32,800 bases of DNA from an uncultured Pelagibacteraceae bacterium (GCA_902571955.1 CACGDZ010000010.1:1-32800), one strand, 5' to 3'; shown: positions 18,435 to 28,127, counted from the stretch's first letter. Program-made: numbers and translations. The notes: generated by a model not told the origin, from the letters alone.

Positions 18435-21017
18435 ATGAATCTAGTCATAGTTGAAAGCCCTGCTAAAGCGAAAACAATTAATAAATATTTAGGTGATAAC
18501 TATACCGTTTTAGCTAGCTATGGTCATATTAGAGATCTTCCCTCAAAAAATGGTTCCGTTGATCCAGATCAAAATTTTAAAATGGAATGGGAAGTTGATA
18601 GTTTTTCAAAAAAATATTTAAAAGAAATTACTGATGCTGCAAAAGATTCTTCAAAAATAATTCTTGCTACTGACCCAGATCGTGAAGGTGAAGCAATAGC
18701 ATGGCATGTAAAAGAATATTTAGATGAAAAAAAACTTTTAAAAGACAAAGAAATTGAACGTGTGGTATTTAATGAAATAACAAAAAAAGCTGTCACACAC
18801 GGTATTGAAAATCCAAGACAGATAGAGCCCTTATTAGTTGATGCATACATGGCTAGAAGGGCATTAGATTATTTGGTGGGATTTAATATATCACCAATAC
18901 TGTGGACTAAATTACCTGGTTCAAAATCTGCTGGTAGAGTTCAATCTGTTGCACTGAAATTGATTACTGAAAGAGAACATGAAATTGAATTATTCAAACC
19001 TGAAGAATTTTGGACTTTAAGTATTAATTTTCAGGACAAAAACAGAAGTAAGATTACAGCAAGTATTTCTCAACTTGATGGAGAAAAAATTGAAAAATTT
19101 TCATTTAAAAATAAAGAGGAAATTGAACATGCAATTTCAAATATTAAGACCAAAAAATTTAACATAACTGATATTTCCTCAAAAGTTATTAGCAGAAATC
19201 CCTCAGGGCCATTTACTACTTCAACACTTCAGCAAGTTGCTTCTAGTAGATTGAGTTTTGGTGCATCAAGAACTATGCAAATAGCACAAAAACTTTATCA
19301 AGGAATAGAAATTGAAGGAGATACAGTTGGGTTAATTACTTATATGAGAACAGATGGAACTAATTTATCAGCCGATGCTATCTCTGATTTTAGAAATTTT
19401 ATTAAAAAAGAATATGGAAACGAATACTTGCCACAGAATCCAAATAATTACTCGGGAAAAAAAGCAAAAAATGCACAAGAAGCCCATGAAGCCATAAGAC
19501 CAACTGATATTAATAGAAATCCAGATTCTGTCAAAAAGTATTTAAGTTCTGACCAGCAAAAATTATACTCTTTAATTTGGTCTAGAGCTTTATCTTCTCA
19601 AATGGAAACAGCAAAATTTGATAGAAATACAATAACGATTGAATCTGAAGATAGTAAAACTATATGTAAATCAAGTGGATCGGTTTTGAAATTTGATGGA
19701 TTTTTAAAAGTTTATTCAAATCAAAGTAAAGATGATGATGAGCAAATTTTACCTGAAATGTCAAAAGGACCAATTAATGTAGAAGCTCTTGTTGATGAAC
19801 AACATTTTACTCAACCTCCCCCGCGTTTCTCTGAGGCAAGTTTAGTTAAAAAATTAGAAGAGTTAGGAATTGGTAGACCCTCAACTTATGCAAGTATAAT
19901 TTCAACAATAGCAAATAGAGGTTATGCAGAAATAGTTAATAAAAGATTTTTTCCAACTGACAGAGGAAAATTAATTTCTGCATTTTTGGAAAAACTATTT
20001 TCAAAGTATGTGGATTATAATTTTACAGCAGGACTGGAAGATCAACTAGATGATATTACTTCAGGTAAAGAAAGTTGGTTAAAAGTTCTAGAGTTGTTTT
20101 GGAAAGATTTTAATAGCAATGTTTCAGAAGTAAAAGAAAAAAGAACCAGAGAAGTTTTGGATTTGTTGAATGAGAGTTTAGGGGCATTGATATTTGATAC
20201 TGATGAAGAAGGAAATATAGTTAGAAAATGTCACTTATGTAATACTGGTTCACTGAGTTTAAAAAATAGTTTTAGAGGAGGTGCTTTTATTGGGTGTTCA
20301 AACTATCCAGAATGTAAATTTACAAGACCATTATCGAAAGCTAAAGCAGCTGCTCAGTCGCAATTAGCGGAACCAAAATTTCTTGGAAAACACGAAAATG
20401 GTAATGATATTTTTCTAAAAAATGGAAGATTTGGTCCTTATCTTCAGTATGAGAAGGTTATTGATGAGAGTATTAAAGAGGAAAGTCCCAAAAAGAGAAA
20501 AAAGACTAAAAAAAATAAACCTGATGTAAATGAACTATTGAAAAATATATCCATTCCAAAGGGTATTGAGTTAGAAAGTGTTAATATAGATAAAGCAAAA
20601 TTTCTATGTTCATTACCTAAATCATTGGGTGTTAATCCAGAAAATCAAAAAGAAATTATATTAAACACAGGTAGATTTGGTCCATATTTAAAATGTGAAA
20701 ATAAATCAGCTAGAATAGAAAATGTAGAAGAAATTTTTTCTTTAGGATTAAATAGAGCTATTACACTCATTGCTGAAGCAAAACCTGGAAGAATGTCTTC
20801 TTCAATTATTAAAGATTTAGGAGAGCATCCTGAAGATAAAAAACCAGTCCGAATCATGAAAGGTCAATATGGACCATACATTAAATATAAATCTCTGAAT
20901 GCAACAATACCAGAGGAAAAGGACCCAGTAGAACTAACAATGGATGAGGCTCTAATACTAATTGAGAAAAGAAGAGAATACGATAAAAATAAGAAATCTA
21001 AAAAAAAGAAAAAATGA
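18435..21017 (+). CDS. topA: DNA topoisomerase I (type IA)
   Basis: 860 residues; relaxes negative supercoils. The TOPRIM domain starts VIVESPAKAKTINKYLG and has ATDPDREGEAIAWHV around 76-90. The active-site Tyr is Y303 in LITYMRTDGTNLS. VQSVALKLITERE and LEELGIGRPSTYASII complete the core. The C-terminal part holds one clear four-cysteine zinc motif (CHLCNTG...FIGCSNYPECKF) and then repeats of the type NGRFGPYLQYEK / TGRFGPYLKCEN / KGQYGPYIKYK. It ends in a Lys-rich tail. This matches alphaproteobacterial TopA. The stop overlaps the next start by 4 bases. Confidence 0.97.
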   Translation: MNLVIVESPAKAKTINKYLGDNYTVLASYGHIRDLPSKNGSVDPDQNFKMEWEVDSFSKKYLKEITDAAKDSSKIILATDPDREGEAIAWHVKEYLDEKKLLKDKEIERVVFNEITKKAVTHGIENPRQIEPLLVDAYMARRALDYLVGFNISPILWTKLPGSKSAGRVQSVALKLITEREHEIELFKPEEFWTLSINFQDKNRSKITASISQLDGEKIEKFSFKNKEEIEHAISNIKTKKFNITDISSKVISRNPSGPFTTSTLQQVASSRLSFGASRTMQIAQKLYQGIEIEGDTVGLITYMRTDGTNLSADAISDFRNFIKKEYGNEYLPQNPNNYSGKKAKNAQEAHEAIRPTDINRNPDSVKKYLSSDQQKLYSLIWSRALSSQMETAKFDRNTITIESEDSKTICKSSGSVLKFDGFLKVYSNQSKDDDEQILPEMSKGPINVEALVDEQHFTQPPPRFSEASLVKKLEELGIGRPSTYASIISTIANRGYAEIVNKRFFPTDRGKLISAFLEKLFSKYVDYNFTAGLEDQLDDITSGKESWLKVLELFWKDFNSNVSEVKEKRTREVLDLLNESLGALIFDTDEEGNIVRKCHLCNTGSLSLKNSFRGGAFIGCSNYPECKFTRPLSKAKAAAQSQLAEPKFLGKHENGNDIFLKNGRFGPYLQYEKVIDESIKEESPKKRKKTKKNKPDVNELLKNISIPKGIELESVNIDKAKFLCSLPKSLGVNPENQKEIILNTGRFGPYLKCENKSARIENVEEIFSLGLNRAITLIAEAKPGRMSSSIIKDLGEHPEDKKPVRIMKGQYGPYIKYKSLNATIPEEKDPVELTMDEALILIEKRREYDKNKKSKKKKK

Positions 21018-21298
21018 AAATAATTAAAGTTATAATTTCAGTTTTATTGATTTCTTTATTTAGTTATTCATTTTCATCTGCTGAGGATTGCTCAAAATAT
21101 GACAAGTTAAGTAAAGATTATGCAAAATGTACATCTGATAAATTAAAGAAAGAAACCTCGAAAAAGGCAGAGGAAATAAAATATAAAACCTCAAAAAAGA
21201 TAGAAGAAGGTAAAAAAAAATTAAAGAATTTTAATTTAAAAGATAAGCTTAATAAATTTAAAAATAGTAAAACACATAAGGAGTTTACTGAAAAATAA
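21014..21298 (+). CDS. Small exported Lys-rich protein of unknown function
   Basis: 94 residues, not recognised. A signal peptide is clear (hydrophobic 6-20, likely cleavage after SSA at 23). The mature part begins EDCSKYDKL and has two cysteines, C26 and C38, which could form one disulfide. The rest is highly basic and helical, with an A/E/K pattern around 48-72 that could form a short coiled coil, and ends in a KxxKFK-type tail. It is not a lipoprotein: there is no lipobox Cys at the cleavage site. The start overlaps the topA stop by 4 bases (ATGA) and it ends one base before the RidA gene, so it is translated as part of this operon. No function can be assigned. Confidence 0.72.
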   Translation: MKIIKVIISVLLISLFSYSFSSAEDCSKYDKLSKDYAKCTSDKLKKETSKKAEEIKYKTSKKIEEGKKKLKNFNLKDKLNKFKNSKTHKEFTEK

Positions 21299-21299
21299 A

Positions 21300-21761
21300 A
21301 TGGAATTTGAAAATAAAATTAGAGAATTAAAAATTAATCTTCCGGAAGCAAAACCACCTGTCGGATCTTATGTTGCAACAAAAATTGTTGGCAATTTACT
21401 TTATATATCAGGACAGATTTCTATTTCAGAAAATGGCGAATTAATAAAAGGAAAGATTGGAAAAGATCTGTCTGTAGATGATGGTTACAAAGCAGCTGAA
21501 AGATGTGGACTAAGTATTATATCCCAGGCAAAAGAAGCTTGTAAGGGAGATCTTTCCAAAGTTAAATCTTGTGTAAAATTAACAGGTTTTGTTAATTCAA
21601 CTGATAATTTTGCAGACCAACCAAAAGTAATTAATGGTGCTTCTGATCTAATCACTTCTGTTTTTGGTGACGCAGGAATGCATACAAGAGCAGCAGTAAG
21701 TACAAATAGCTTACCTCTTGGTGTGTCTGTTGAAGTTGATGCGATTTTTGAGTTAAATTAA
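21300..21761 (+). CDS. RidA family protein (YjgF/YER057c/UK114)
   Basis: 153 residues, about 25 longer than E. coli RidA because of an N-terminal extension with EAKPPVGSYVATKIVGNLLYISGQ. RidA deaminates reactive enamine/imine intermediates from PLP enzymes such as threonine dehydratase. The conserved active-site Arg is R130 in GMHTRAAVS, and the C-terminal SVEVDAIFEL is standard. The longer N terminus matches the LISGQ-type YjgF subgroup common in alphaproteobacteria, which may have different substrates. It is tail-to-tail with ugd with a one-base gap. Imine deaminase activity is likely but not proven for this subgroup. Confidence 0.9.
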   Translation: MEFENKIRELKINLPEAKPPVGSYVATKIVGNLLYISGQISISENGELIKGKIGKDLSVDDGYKAAERCGLSIISQAKEACKGDLSKVKSCVKLTGFVNSTDNFADQPKVINGASDLITSVFGDAGMHTRAAVSTNSLPLGVSVEVDAIFELN

Positions 21762-21762
21762 A

Positions 21763-23061
21763 TTATCTTCCTATACCAAAATATCTAAAACCTAGTTTTT
21801 TAATTTTTTTTGACGAATAAATATTTCTCATATCGTAAATGATAAGTTTTTTATTTTTTGAAAATTTTTTAAAATTAATTGACTTAAAATCATTCCATTC
21901 TGTATGTATGATTACAATATCTGATCCTATTATTGATTCCTGTATTGAATTAGAAAATTCAACATTTTTTAATTTTTTAAATTCTTTTTTTGATCCAGTA
22001 GGATCATAATATTTAATTTTAGCACCTTTTTTTGATAAAAAAGGGATTAATTTTAAGCTAGATGAGTCTCTCATGTCATCAGTATTTGCTTTAAAAGTTA
22101 CACCTAAAAAGGATACGACTTTATTTTTAATTTTATTATTCAAAATCAAACTCACTCTTTTGGATAATAAACCAGATCTTAAATCATTGGATCTGATAAC
22201 ACTTTTTACAACTGATAAATTGGTTTTGAATTTATCACCAGTTGAAACTAAAGCTTTAGTATCTTTTGGAAAACACGATCCACCATAAGCAGGTCCAGCT
22301 CTTAAAAATCTACTGCCAATCCTTTTATCCAGTCCAATTCCTATTGAGATATCCTCAACATCTATGCCAGTTTTTTCACATAAATTTGATATTTCATTTA
22401 TAAATGTAATCTTAGTTGCTAAAAAAGCATTCGAAGCATATTTAATTAATTCTGCTGCTCTTCTTTTTGTAGAAACAAATTTTGCACCTTTTGATATTAA
22501 TGGTGAATATAAATTTTTTAATATTCTCTGTGATTTACTATCATTTGATCCAACTACCACTCTATCTGGATAAATAAAATCTCTAATAGCCTCTCCTTCT
22601 CTTAAAAATTCAGGATTTGATACTACTGAAAAAAATTTTTTATTAACAGTTTTAGAAATAATTTTTTCAAGTTCGTCTCCTGTTGTTACAGGCACCGTGG
22701 ATTTATTAATAATAATTTTAAATTTTTTAATAGATTTAGATATTTCTTTTGCAGCGGCATATACTTGACTTAGATCAGCACTATTACTATTTTTTTTGGT
22801 AGGTGTACCTACGCATATAAAAACAATATCTGATTTGTCCACCGATTCTTTCAGGTTTATTGAAAAATTCAGTCTTTTATTTTTATAGTTTTTTAAAACT
22901 AACTCTTCTAGACCAGGTTCGTAAATAGGAACAATGCCCTTTTTTAAATTATTAATTTTTTTTACATCTTTATCAACACATATTACATCATTTCCTAAAT
23001 CAGAAAAACAAACACCACTTACTAAACCAACATAGCCTGTTCCTATCATGCATAATTTCAT
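21763..23061 (-). CDS. ugd: UDP-glucose 6-dehydrogenase
   Basis: 432 residues from the ATG at 23061 (MKLCMIGTGYVGLVSG). The frame extends 17 residues upstream into galU, but the inner ATG puts the NAD-binding strand at the N terminus and gives a 4-base ATGA overlap with the galU stop. It oxidises UDP-glucose twice to UDP-glucuronate using 2 NAD+. Visible sites: GTGYVG for NAD, KSTVPVTTGDE, NPEFLREGEAIRDF, the catalytic Cys C263 in GGSCFPKDT, and FLGVTFKANTDDMRDS for the second nucleotide domain. With galU it forms a two-gene module for surface polysaccharide or glycolipid precursors. No glycosyltransferases are adjacent. Confidence 0.95.
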   Translation of the reverse strand: MKLCMIGTGYVGLVSGVCFSDLGNDVICVDKDVKKINNLKKGIVPIYEPGLEELVLKNYKNKRLNFSINLKESVDKSDIVFICVGTPTKKNSNSADLSQVYAAAKEISKSIKKFKIIINKSTVPVTTGDELEKIISKTVNKKFFSVVSNPEFLREGEAIRDFIYPDRVVVGSNDSKSQRILKNLYSPLISKGAKFVSTKRRAAELIKYASNAFLATKITFINEISNLCEKTGIDVEDISIGIGLDKRIGSRFLRAGPAYGGSCFPKDTKALVSTGDKFKTNLSVVKSVIRSNDLRSGLLSKRVSLILNNKIKNKVVSFLGVTFKANTDDMRDSSSLKLIPFLSKKGAKIKYYDPTGSKKEFKKLKNVEFSNSIQESIIGSDIVIIHTEWNDFKSINFKKFSKNKKLIIYDMRNIYSSKKIKKLGFRYFGIGR

Positions 23062-23873
23062 ATTTTTCCTATCTCTTTTGAGGAGTTGACGTAACCTCTC
23101 ATTGTTCCACAATCAAGATACTTACCTTCAAAATTATGAGCTACAAATTTTTCTTTATCATTTATTAATAATTGTATTGCGTCAGTAATATGTATCTCAT
23201 TACCTTTACCTGGTTTAAGAGATTTGATTTTATTAAAAATTTTTCGCGGTAATATATATCTTCCAATAACAGCATTGTTAGATGGTGCTTTTTTTACCGA
23301 TGGTTTTTCTACAACACCATCAATAATATAATTCCTTTTATTTAATTTTTTATTAATTTTATAAATTCCCCATCTTGAAACATTATTTTTTTTTACTTTC
23401 ATGGATGCCATAACTGAGGCTTGATATTTTTTATGAACCTTGATCATTGACTTTGAACAATTTTTTTTAATTATTAAATCGTCGGGTAACAACATTAAAA
23501 AATATTTATTTTTAATATATTTTTGAGTTTTTAGGACAGCATCCCCTGTACCCTTTGGAATATTTTGAAAAACAAACTTTATTTTAGTCTTATATTTAAG
23601 TATTTTTTTATATTCATTAGTAATTCTAGGATCTTTTTTTTTTTTAATAATACTTCTATAAAACTGATCATTATAAAAATATTTTTTTATCATTAATTTT
23701 TTAGTGGAAATAATAAATACAATCTCTTTAATACCTGCATCAATACATTCATCAAGAATATATTCAATTCCAGGTCTTCCATTGATAGGTAGAAGCTCTT
23801 TAGCAAAAACACTGGTTAGAGGTAACAATCTAGTTCCAAGGCCAGCTAATGGAATAATTGCTTGTTTAATCAT
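23058..23873 (-). CDS. galU: UTP-glucose-1-phosphate uridylyltransferase
   Basis: 271 residues; converts UTP and glucose-1-phosphate to UDP-glucose. The nucleotidyltransferase loop is AIIPLAGLGTRLLPLT (5-20), followed by KELLPINGRPGIEYILDE, and NIPKGTGDAVLKTQKY with LLPDDLII farther on. VEKPS and GRYILP match the family. Slightly short versus E. coli GalU (about 300) but complete at both ends. It supplies the substrate of the overlapping ugd gene. It is divergent from panC across 34 bases. Confidence 0.93.
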   Translation of the reverse strand: MIKQAIIPLAGLGTRLLPLTSVFAKELLPINGRPGIEYILDECIDAGIKEIVFIISTKKLMIKKYFYNDQFYRSIIKKKKDPRITNEYKKILKYKTKIKFVFQNIPKGTGDAVLKTQKYIKNKYFLMLLPDDLIIKKNCSKSMIKVHKKYQASVMASMKVKKNNVSRWGIYKINKKLNKRNYIIDGVVEKPSVKKAPSNNAVIGRYILPRKIFNKIKSLKPGKGNEIHITDAIQLLINDKEKFVAHNFEGKYLDCGTMRGYVNSSKEIGKI

Positions 23874-23907
23874 TTAAATGTTTTACTTATTAAATATTTT
23901 AATACAA

Positions 23908-24723
23908 ATGAAAATTTTATTTAACAATGCGTCATTATTTAAATCATTAAGGCCATTTAATGACATCGGTTTTATTCCTACTATGGGTGGAATACATCAA
24001 GGACATTTATCGCTAATAAAAAAATCAAATAAACTTTGTAAAAAAACCATTGTAAGTATTTTCGTTAATCCAAAACAATTTAATAACAAAAAAGATTTAG
24101 AGTCATATCCACAGAATATAAAAAAGGATTTAAATATACTTAAAAAAATAAAAAAAATTGATTTTGTTTATCTGCCAAAATTTAAGGACATATACAAAGA
24201 TAAACAAAAATCTAAAATTAAAATACCTAAGAAAGATCAGATTTTATGTGCTAAATTTAGAAAAGGTCATTTTGAAGGTGTTTTAGAAGTAATGAATAAT
24301 CTGACTAAAATTGTAAATCCTCAGAAAATATTTATGGGAGAAAAAGATTTTCAGCAATTATATTTAGTTAAAAAACTGTTGGAAAAAAAATATGAAACAA
24401 AAGTCATATCTTGTAAAACAATTCGTGATAAGAATAAAGTGGCATTGTCTTCTAGAAATTTTCTATTGAAAAAATCTGATTTAAATATTGCAGCAAATAT
24501 ATATAAAAAATTAGAAAAAATTAAAAAAAATATTAAAAACCCCAAAAATATTTTAACCTTTTTAAAATCTCAAAAAAAAGAATTAACAAATAATTTTAAA
24601 ATAAAAATTGATTACTTAGAGTTAAGAGATGAAAAGAATTTAAAAATTTCAAGTACAAAGAAAAATTCAAGACTTTTTATTGCTTATTATTTAAACAACG
24701 TAAGATTGATTGATAACCTCTAG
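23908..24723 (+). CDS. panC: Pantothenate synthetase (pantoate-beta-alanine ligase)
   Basis: 271 residues from the ATG at 23908; an in-frame ATG at 23878 would add ten hydrophobic residues not typical of the family. It joins pantoate and beta-alanine using ATP in vitamin B5 synthesis. The HIGH-like nucleotide motif is PTMGGIHQGHLSLI (24-37), with IFVNPKQFN (51-59), FMGEKDFQQL, and RDKNKVALSSRN for the KMSKS-equivalent region. The protein is unusually Lys/Asn/Ile-rich, in line with local base bias. No panB is adjacent, so pantoate supply must come from elsewhere. It ends two bases from the convergent mgtE gene. Confidence 0.94.
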   Translation: MKILFNNASLFKSLRPFNDIGFIPTMGGIHQGHLSLIKKSNKLCKKTIVSIFVNPKQFNNKKDLESYPQNIKKDLNILKKIKKIDFVYLPKFKDIYKDKQKSKIKIPKKDQILCAKFRKGHFEGVLEVMNNLTKIVNPQKIFMGEKDFQQLYLVKKLLEKKYETKVISCKTIRDKNKVALSSRNFLLKKSDLNIAANIYKKLEKIKKNIKNPKNILTFLKSQKKELTNNFKIKIDYLELRDEKNLKISSTKKNSRLFIAYYLNNVRLIDNL

Positions 24724-24725
24724 TT

Positions 24726-26099
24726 TTATAAAAAATACGCTCCTACACCTAAAAAAGAAACAAAACCAATTACGTCTGTAATTGTTGTTACAAATACACT
24801 TGAAGCAATAGCAGGATCGATATTCATTTTCTTTAATGTAAAAGGAACCAATATACCAAACAAGCCAGCAATAATCATAGTTAGTACCATTGATATTGAT
24901 ATGATTATTGAAAGTAAACTATCTTGAAACCATACCTGAACTATTATAGCACTTATTACTGCAAAAATTATTCCATTTAAAATACCAATAGAAAATTCTT
25001 TAAATACATTTGATGAGAAATTATTCTGTGTTAAATCATTTGTAGCTATAGTTCTTACGGTAACAGCAAGTGTCTGCATACCAGCATTTCCACCCATTGA
25101 AGCTACAATTGGCATTAAGAAGGCTAATACTACCATTTGTTCAATTGTTGCTCCAAATAAACTAATACACCAGGTTGCTAGAAAGGCAGTAAATAAATTT
25201 AGTAAGAGCCAATTGAATCTTCTTTTTGTTTTTTTTACAACGCCGTCTGTAATTTCTTCATCCCCTACCCCCGCTAATCTTAAAGCATCTTCCTCAGCTT
25301 CTTCTTTCAAGACTGTTAAAACGTCATCGTTCATAATCATACCGACTAATTTATTATTTTTGTCTATTACGGCGGCTGAATTTAAATTGTAATTTTCAAA
25401 TAAGTTAGCTACTTCCTCTTTATCCATTTCAACTGGAATTAATAGTTGAGATTCTGACATAATTGTTACCATCTTTGTATCACGTGGTGTTGTTAAAACT
25501 CTAGATGAAGGAACAGTACCTATTGGTTTAAAGTCCTCGTTAACAATAAAGATTTCTAAAAATTCCTCTGGTAAATCTTTGTTTTCTCTTAAATAGTCAA
25601 TTGTTTGACCAACAGACCAATTACTTGGTATTGCAGTAAATTCACGCTGCATGAGTCTCGCAGCAGTATCCTCTGGATAACTTAAACTTTCTAATAGAGC
25701 AAATCTGTCTTTAGGTGGTAAAGAACTAAGAATTGAATTTTTATCCTCCTCAGGAACATTTTCTAATATAGATATGGCGTCATCTGATTCTAATCCTTTT
25801 AATATGCTTACTATAGAGTCTGAAGATAAATAGGTAATAATTTCTGATTGAATAGACTCATTCAATTCAACAAAAACCTCTGGATCAATATTGAAATTAT
25901 TTAATTTAATTAAACTTTCTCTATCCCCTTCGCTAAGGTGTTCGATAATATCCGCAGCATCAGCAGGGTGCATTTCTTTAAATGAATTAGTAATAAACTG
26001 AGCATCATTGTTAGCTATTTTGCTAGTAACAACTCTAATATATTCTTTATTAAACTCAAAATTTACTTTTTTATCTTTAGTTTTTTTAGTTAAAGACAT
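24726..26099 (-). CDS. mgtE: Magnesium transporter MgtE
   Basis: 457 residues. MgtE is a homodimeric Mg2+ channel gated by its own cytoplasmic Mg2+-sensing domains. The N domain covers about 30-140 (MHPADAADIIEHL, acid-rich helical repeats), and two CBS domains about 145-265 (ending DKNNKLVGMIMNDDVL). A connecting helix leads to the membrane part with about five segments from 297. The channel signature MGGNAGMQTLAVTVR is at 335-349, and SSVFVTTITDVIGF near the end carries the conserved pore acidic residue (D442). It is complete and in the usual size range. It is divergent from lipB across 61 bases. Confidence 0.96.
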   Translation of the reverse strand: MSLTKKTKDKKVNFEFNKEYIRVVTSKIANNDAQFITNSFKEMHPADAADIIEHLSEGDRESLIKLNNFNIDPEVFVELNESIQSEIITYLSSDSIVSILKGLESDDAISILENVPEEDKNSILSSLPPKDRFALLESLSYPEDTAARLMQREFTAIPSNWSVGQTIDYLRENKDLPEEFLEIFIVNEDFKPIGTVPSSRVLTTPRDTKMVTIMSESQLLIPVEMDKEEVANLFENYNLNSAAVIDKNNKLVGMIMNDDVLTVLKEEAEEDALRLAGVGDEEITDGVVKKTKRRFNWLLLNLFTAFLATWCISLFGATIEQMVVLAFLMPIVASMGGNAGMQTLAVTVRTIATNDLTQNNFSSNVFKEFSIGILNGIIFAVISAIIVQVWFQDSLLSIIISISMVLTMIIAGLFGILVPFTLKKMNIDPAIASSVFVTTITDVIGFVSFLGVGAYFL

Positions 26100-26120
26100 A
26101 AATCTACCTATAATTTAGAT

Positions 26121-26149
26121 TTGCACTATTAATATATAATAAAGATAAT
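26121..26149 (+). promoter_or_regulatory. Candidate lipB promoter
   Basis: TTGCAC (26121-26126) and GATAAT (26144-26149) are exactly 17 bases apart on the plus strand. A start about 7 bases downstream would fall near 26156, only some 5 bases before the lipB ATG, so the mRNA would be nearly leaderless. A promoter for mgtE must lie in the same 61 bases on the other strand, but I could not fix it. Confidence 0.45.
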
Positions 26150-26160
26150 ACAAATTATAA

Positions 26161-26778
26161 ATGAACATAGAGATCAAAAAGTCAATAAAACCAGTAAATT
26201 ATTTTGATGCTATTAATATACTAGAGTCAAGATTAAAGAATTTATATGAAAATAATGAGCAAGAATTAATTTGGACTTTGGAGCATAATGAGGTTTTTAC
26301 AGCTGGAACCTCATATAAAGAGAATGAGATTATTGATAAATCCATTAAAATACTAGAAACGAATAGAGGTGGTAAAATAACCTACCATGGCCCAGGTCAA
26401 TTAATTTGTTATTTTGTTTTAGATTTAAGGAAAAAAAAAGATATCAGAAAATTTATAACAATTATCGAAAAGACAATAATTCAAACTTTAAAATTTTATA
26501 AAATAGAAACTTTTCCAGATAAAAATAATATTGGGATATGGTATAAATATAAAAATGAAGTTAAAAAAATTGCTGCAATAGGTATCAGAGTTAGCAAATG
26601 GATTGCATATCATGGTTTTGCAATAAATATAAATAATGATCTAGAAAATTATAATAAAATTATACCATGTGGTATTTCAGATAAAGGAGTAACTAATTTA
26701 AAAAATATTTTAGATCAGGATTACTCAAATCTAAGTGACATATTAATTAAAAATTTTATTTCAAACTTGAAAATCTAA
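26161..26778 (+). CDS. lipB: Octanoyl-[acyl carrier protein] transferase
   Basis: 205 residues; moves the octanoyl group from ACP to the lipoyl domains of 2-oxoacid dehydrogenases and GcvH, the first step of lipoate synthesis. The family signature is [17 protein letters not shown] (68-84). The catalytic Lys is K136 in [10 protein letters not shown] and the nucleophile Cys is C170 in [24 protein letters not shown] (149-158) is also conserved. The last 23 bases overlap the 3' end of the convergent pseudouridine synthase gene. lipA is not in the window. Confidence 0.95.
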   Translation: MNIEIKKSIKPVNYFDAINILESRLKNLYENNEQELIWTLEHNEVFTAGTSYKENEIIDKSIKILETNRGGKITYHGPGQLICYFVLDLRKKKDIRKFITIIEKTIIQTLKFYKIETFPDKNNIGIWYKYKNEVKKIAAIGIRVSKWIAYHGFAININNDLENYNKIIPCGISDKGVTNLKNILDQDYSNLSDILIKNFISNLKI

Positions 26779-27673
26779 GTCTTTTAGATTTTAAAAGTTT
26801 TTTAAAATAATCAGGTAACAATGCCGAATAAGTATGTTTAATGTTATTAATTTTAAATTTAATTTGATATGAATGTAACATTAAATTTTTATTAATTCCT
26901 TTATTGGAATTTGATAATTTATATTTTGTATCTCCAAATATAGGATTTCCAATTGCATATAATTGTTTTCTTAACTGATGCTTTCGACCAGTAATAGGTT
27001 TTAACTCTAATAAAGTTGCTTCGGAATTTTTATCAATAACTGTGAAAAATGTTTTTGCGTTTTCAATTATTTTTTTATAACCGTCGTACCTAATTAAATC
27101 AGCATCCCATACGCCAGATTTTTTATTAATTTCGCCTTGGCAGATTGCTAAATAAGTTTTGTGTACTTTTCTTAGTCTAAATAATGAAGTAAGCAATTGA
27201 GCGCTTTCTCTGTTTTTGGCCATAATAAAAACTCCAGAAGTATCTTTATCCAATCTATGAACAGAATATGGTTTTGATCCCTCAAAAATTTCACTTTTAG
27301 CAAAAATATCTACTAAATTTTTTTTTGATTTAGTTCCACCTTGCACTGATATGCCTGATGCTTTGTTTATAACAACAAAATTTTCATTATTGTCAATAAT
27401 TTGATCTTCATTTGATTTTATAATTTCTTTTGATGGTAAAAACTTAATTTTTTTTTGTTGAATTATTTCTTTAAATTCAATGTTAAATATATTTATTTCA
27501 TCTTTAGTTTTTACTTTAAAAGAGCTTTTAACTCTCTTTCTATTTAACTTTATTTTTCCTGTTCTTAAATATTTTTCAACAAGTCCTTGTGGAATTTTAC
27601 CGATTTTCAATCTTAGCCATCTGTCCAAACGCATATCATTACACGTTGAATCAACGATGTAAGATTTCTTCAT
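26756..27673 (-). CDS. rluC: 23S rRNA pseudouridine synthase, RluC type
   Basis: 305 residues. An N-terminal S4 RNA-binding domain ([28 protein letters not shown] region, about 14-65) is followed by the RluA/RluC/RluD catalytic domain. The active-site Asp is D142 in [27 protein letters not shown] (107-116), [21 protein letters not shown] and LMLHSY complete the fold. The QGG segment and order after the ribosomal cluster favour RluC (positions 955/2504/2580 in E. coli numbering) over RluD, though the target is not proven. It starts 10 bases after rplQ, so it may share the ribosomal transcript. Its 3' end overlaps lipB by 23 bases. Confidence 0.88.
   Translation of the reverse strand: MKKSYIVDSTCNDMRLDRWLRLKIGKIPQGLVEKYLRTGKIKLNRKRVKSSFKVKTKDEINIFNIEFKEIIQQKKIKFLPSKEIIKSNEDQIIDNNENFVVINKASGISVQGGTKSKKNLVDIFAKSEIFEGSKPYSVHRLDKDTSGVFIMAKNRESAQLLTSLFRLRKVHKTYLAICQGEINKKSGVWDADLIRYDGYKKIIENAKTFFTVIDKNSEATLLELKPITGRKHQLRKQLYAIGNPIFGDTKYKLSNSNKGINKNLMLHSYQIKFKINNIKHTYSALLPDYFKKLLKSKRLRFSSLK
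26770..26792. terminator. Bidirectional terminator candidate at convergent lipB/rluC ends
   Basis: AAAATCTAA (26770-26778) pairs perfectly with TTAGATTTT (26784-26792) around the 5-base loop GTCTT. The left arm contains the lipB stop codon and the right arm lies in the last codons of the opposing gene. A/T-rich flanks give T runs on both sides. The stem has only one G-C pair, so termination strength is doubtful. Confidence 0.42.
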
Positions 27674-27683
27674 GATTTAAGAT

Positions 27684-28127
27684 TTAAGCTGTAGCTTGTT
27701 TTTTCTCTTCAGTTTTAGGAGATTCTTTTGTTGTATCTTTTTTTGGTTTATCAACTCTCTTTGCTTCAACATCTCTATCAACAAATTCAATTATTGCCAT
27801 TGGAGCATTATCTCCATATCTAAATCCAGCTTTAATTATTCTTGTGTAACCACCTTTTCTATTCTGATATCTTTTAGAAAGTGTTTTTTTAACTTTATTA
27901 GCTGATTTAATATCTTGTAGTTTAGAAACCAACATTTTAGATGTCTGTAAAGTTTCTTTTTTACCTAATGTTATTATTTTGTCCGCTTGAGGTTTTAAAA
28001 ATTTTGCTTTTGGCAAAGTAGTTTTGATCTGCTCATACTTAATCAAAGAATTAAGCATATTCTTTAGTAGAGCTTTTCTGTGCTCTGATGTTCTATTTAA
28101 CTTCTTATTTGCCAGACCATGTCTCAT
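27684..28127 (-). CDS. rplQ: Ribosomal protein L17
   Basis: 147 residues. The N-terminal [25 protein letters not shown] is the near-invariant start of bacterial L17, and the core ends [24 protein letters not shown]. The C-terminal 30 residues ([19 protein letters not shown] and on) are a low-complexity basic/acidic tail beyond the core. It follows rpoA with a one-base overlap (TAATG), the standard end of the alpha operon. Confidence 0.97.
   Translation of the reverse strand: MRHGLANKKLNRTSEHRKALLKNMLNSLIKYEQIKTTLPKAKFLKPQADKIITLGKKETLQTSKMLVSKLQDIKSANKVKKTLSKRYQNRKGGYTRIIKAGFRYGDNAPMAIIEFVDRDVEAKRVDKPKKDTTKESPKTEEKKQATA

Noticed and set aside
21787..21799. Hairpin AAAAC-CTA-GTTTT followed by T-rich DNA, a possible terminator after the RidA gene
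   Set aside because: The 5-bp stem has one G-C pair, lies inside ugd coding sequence, and similar patterns are common by chance in such A/T-rich DNA.
23062..23112. Extended N terminus of ugd inside galU
   Set aside because: The NAD-binding strand must start close to the N terminus, and the ATG at 23061 makes a normal ATGA overlap.
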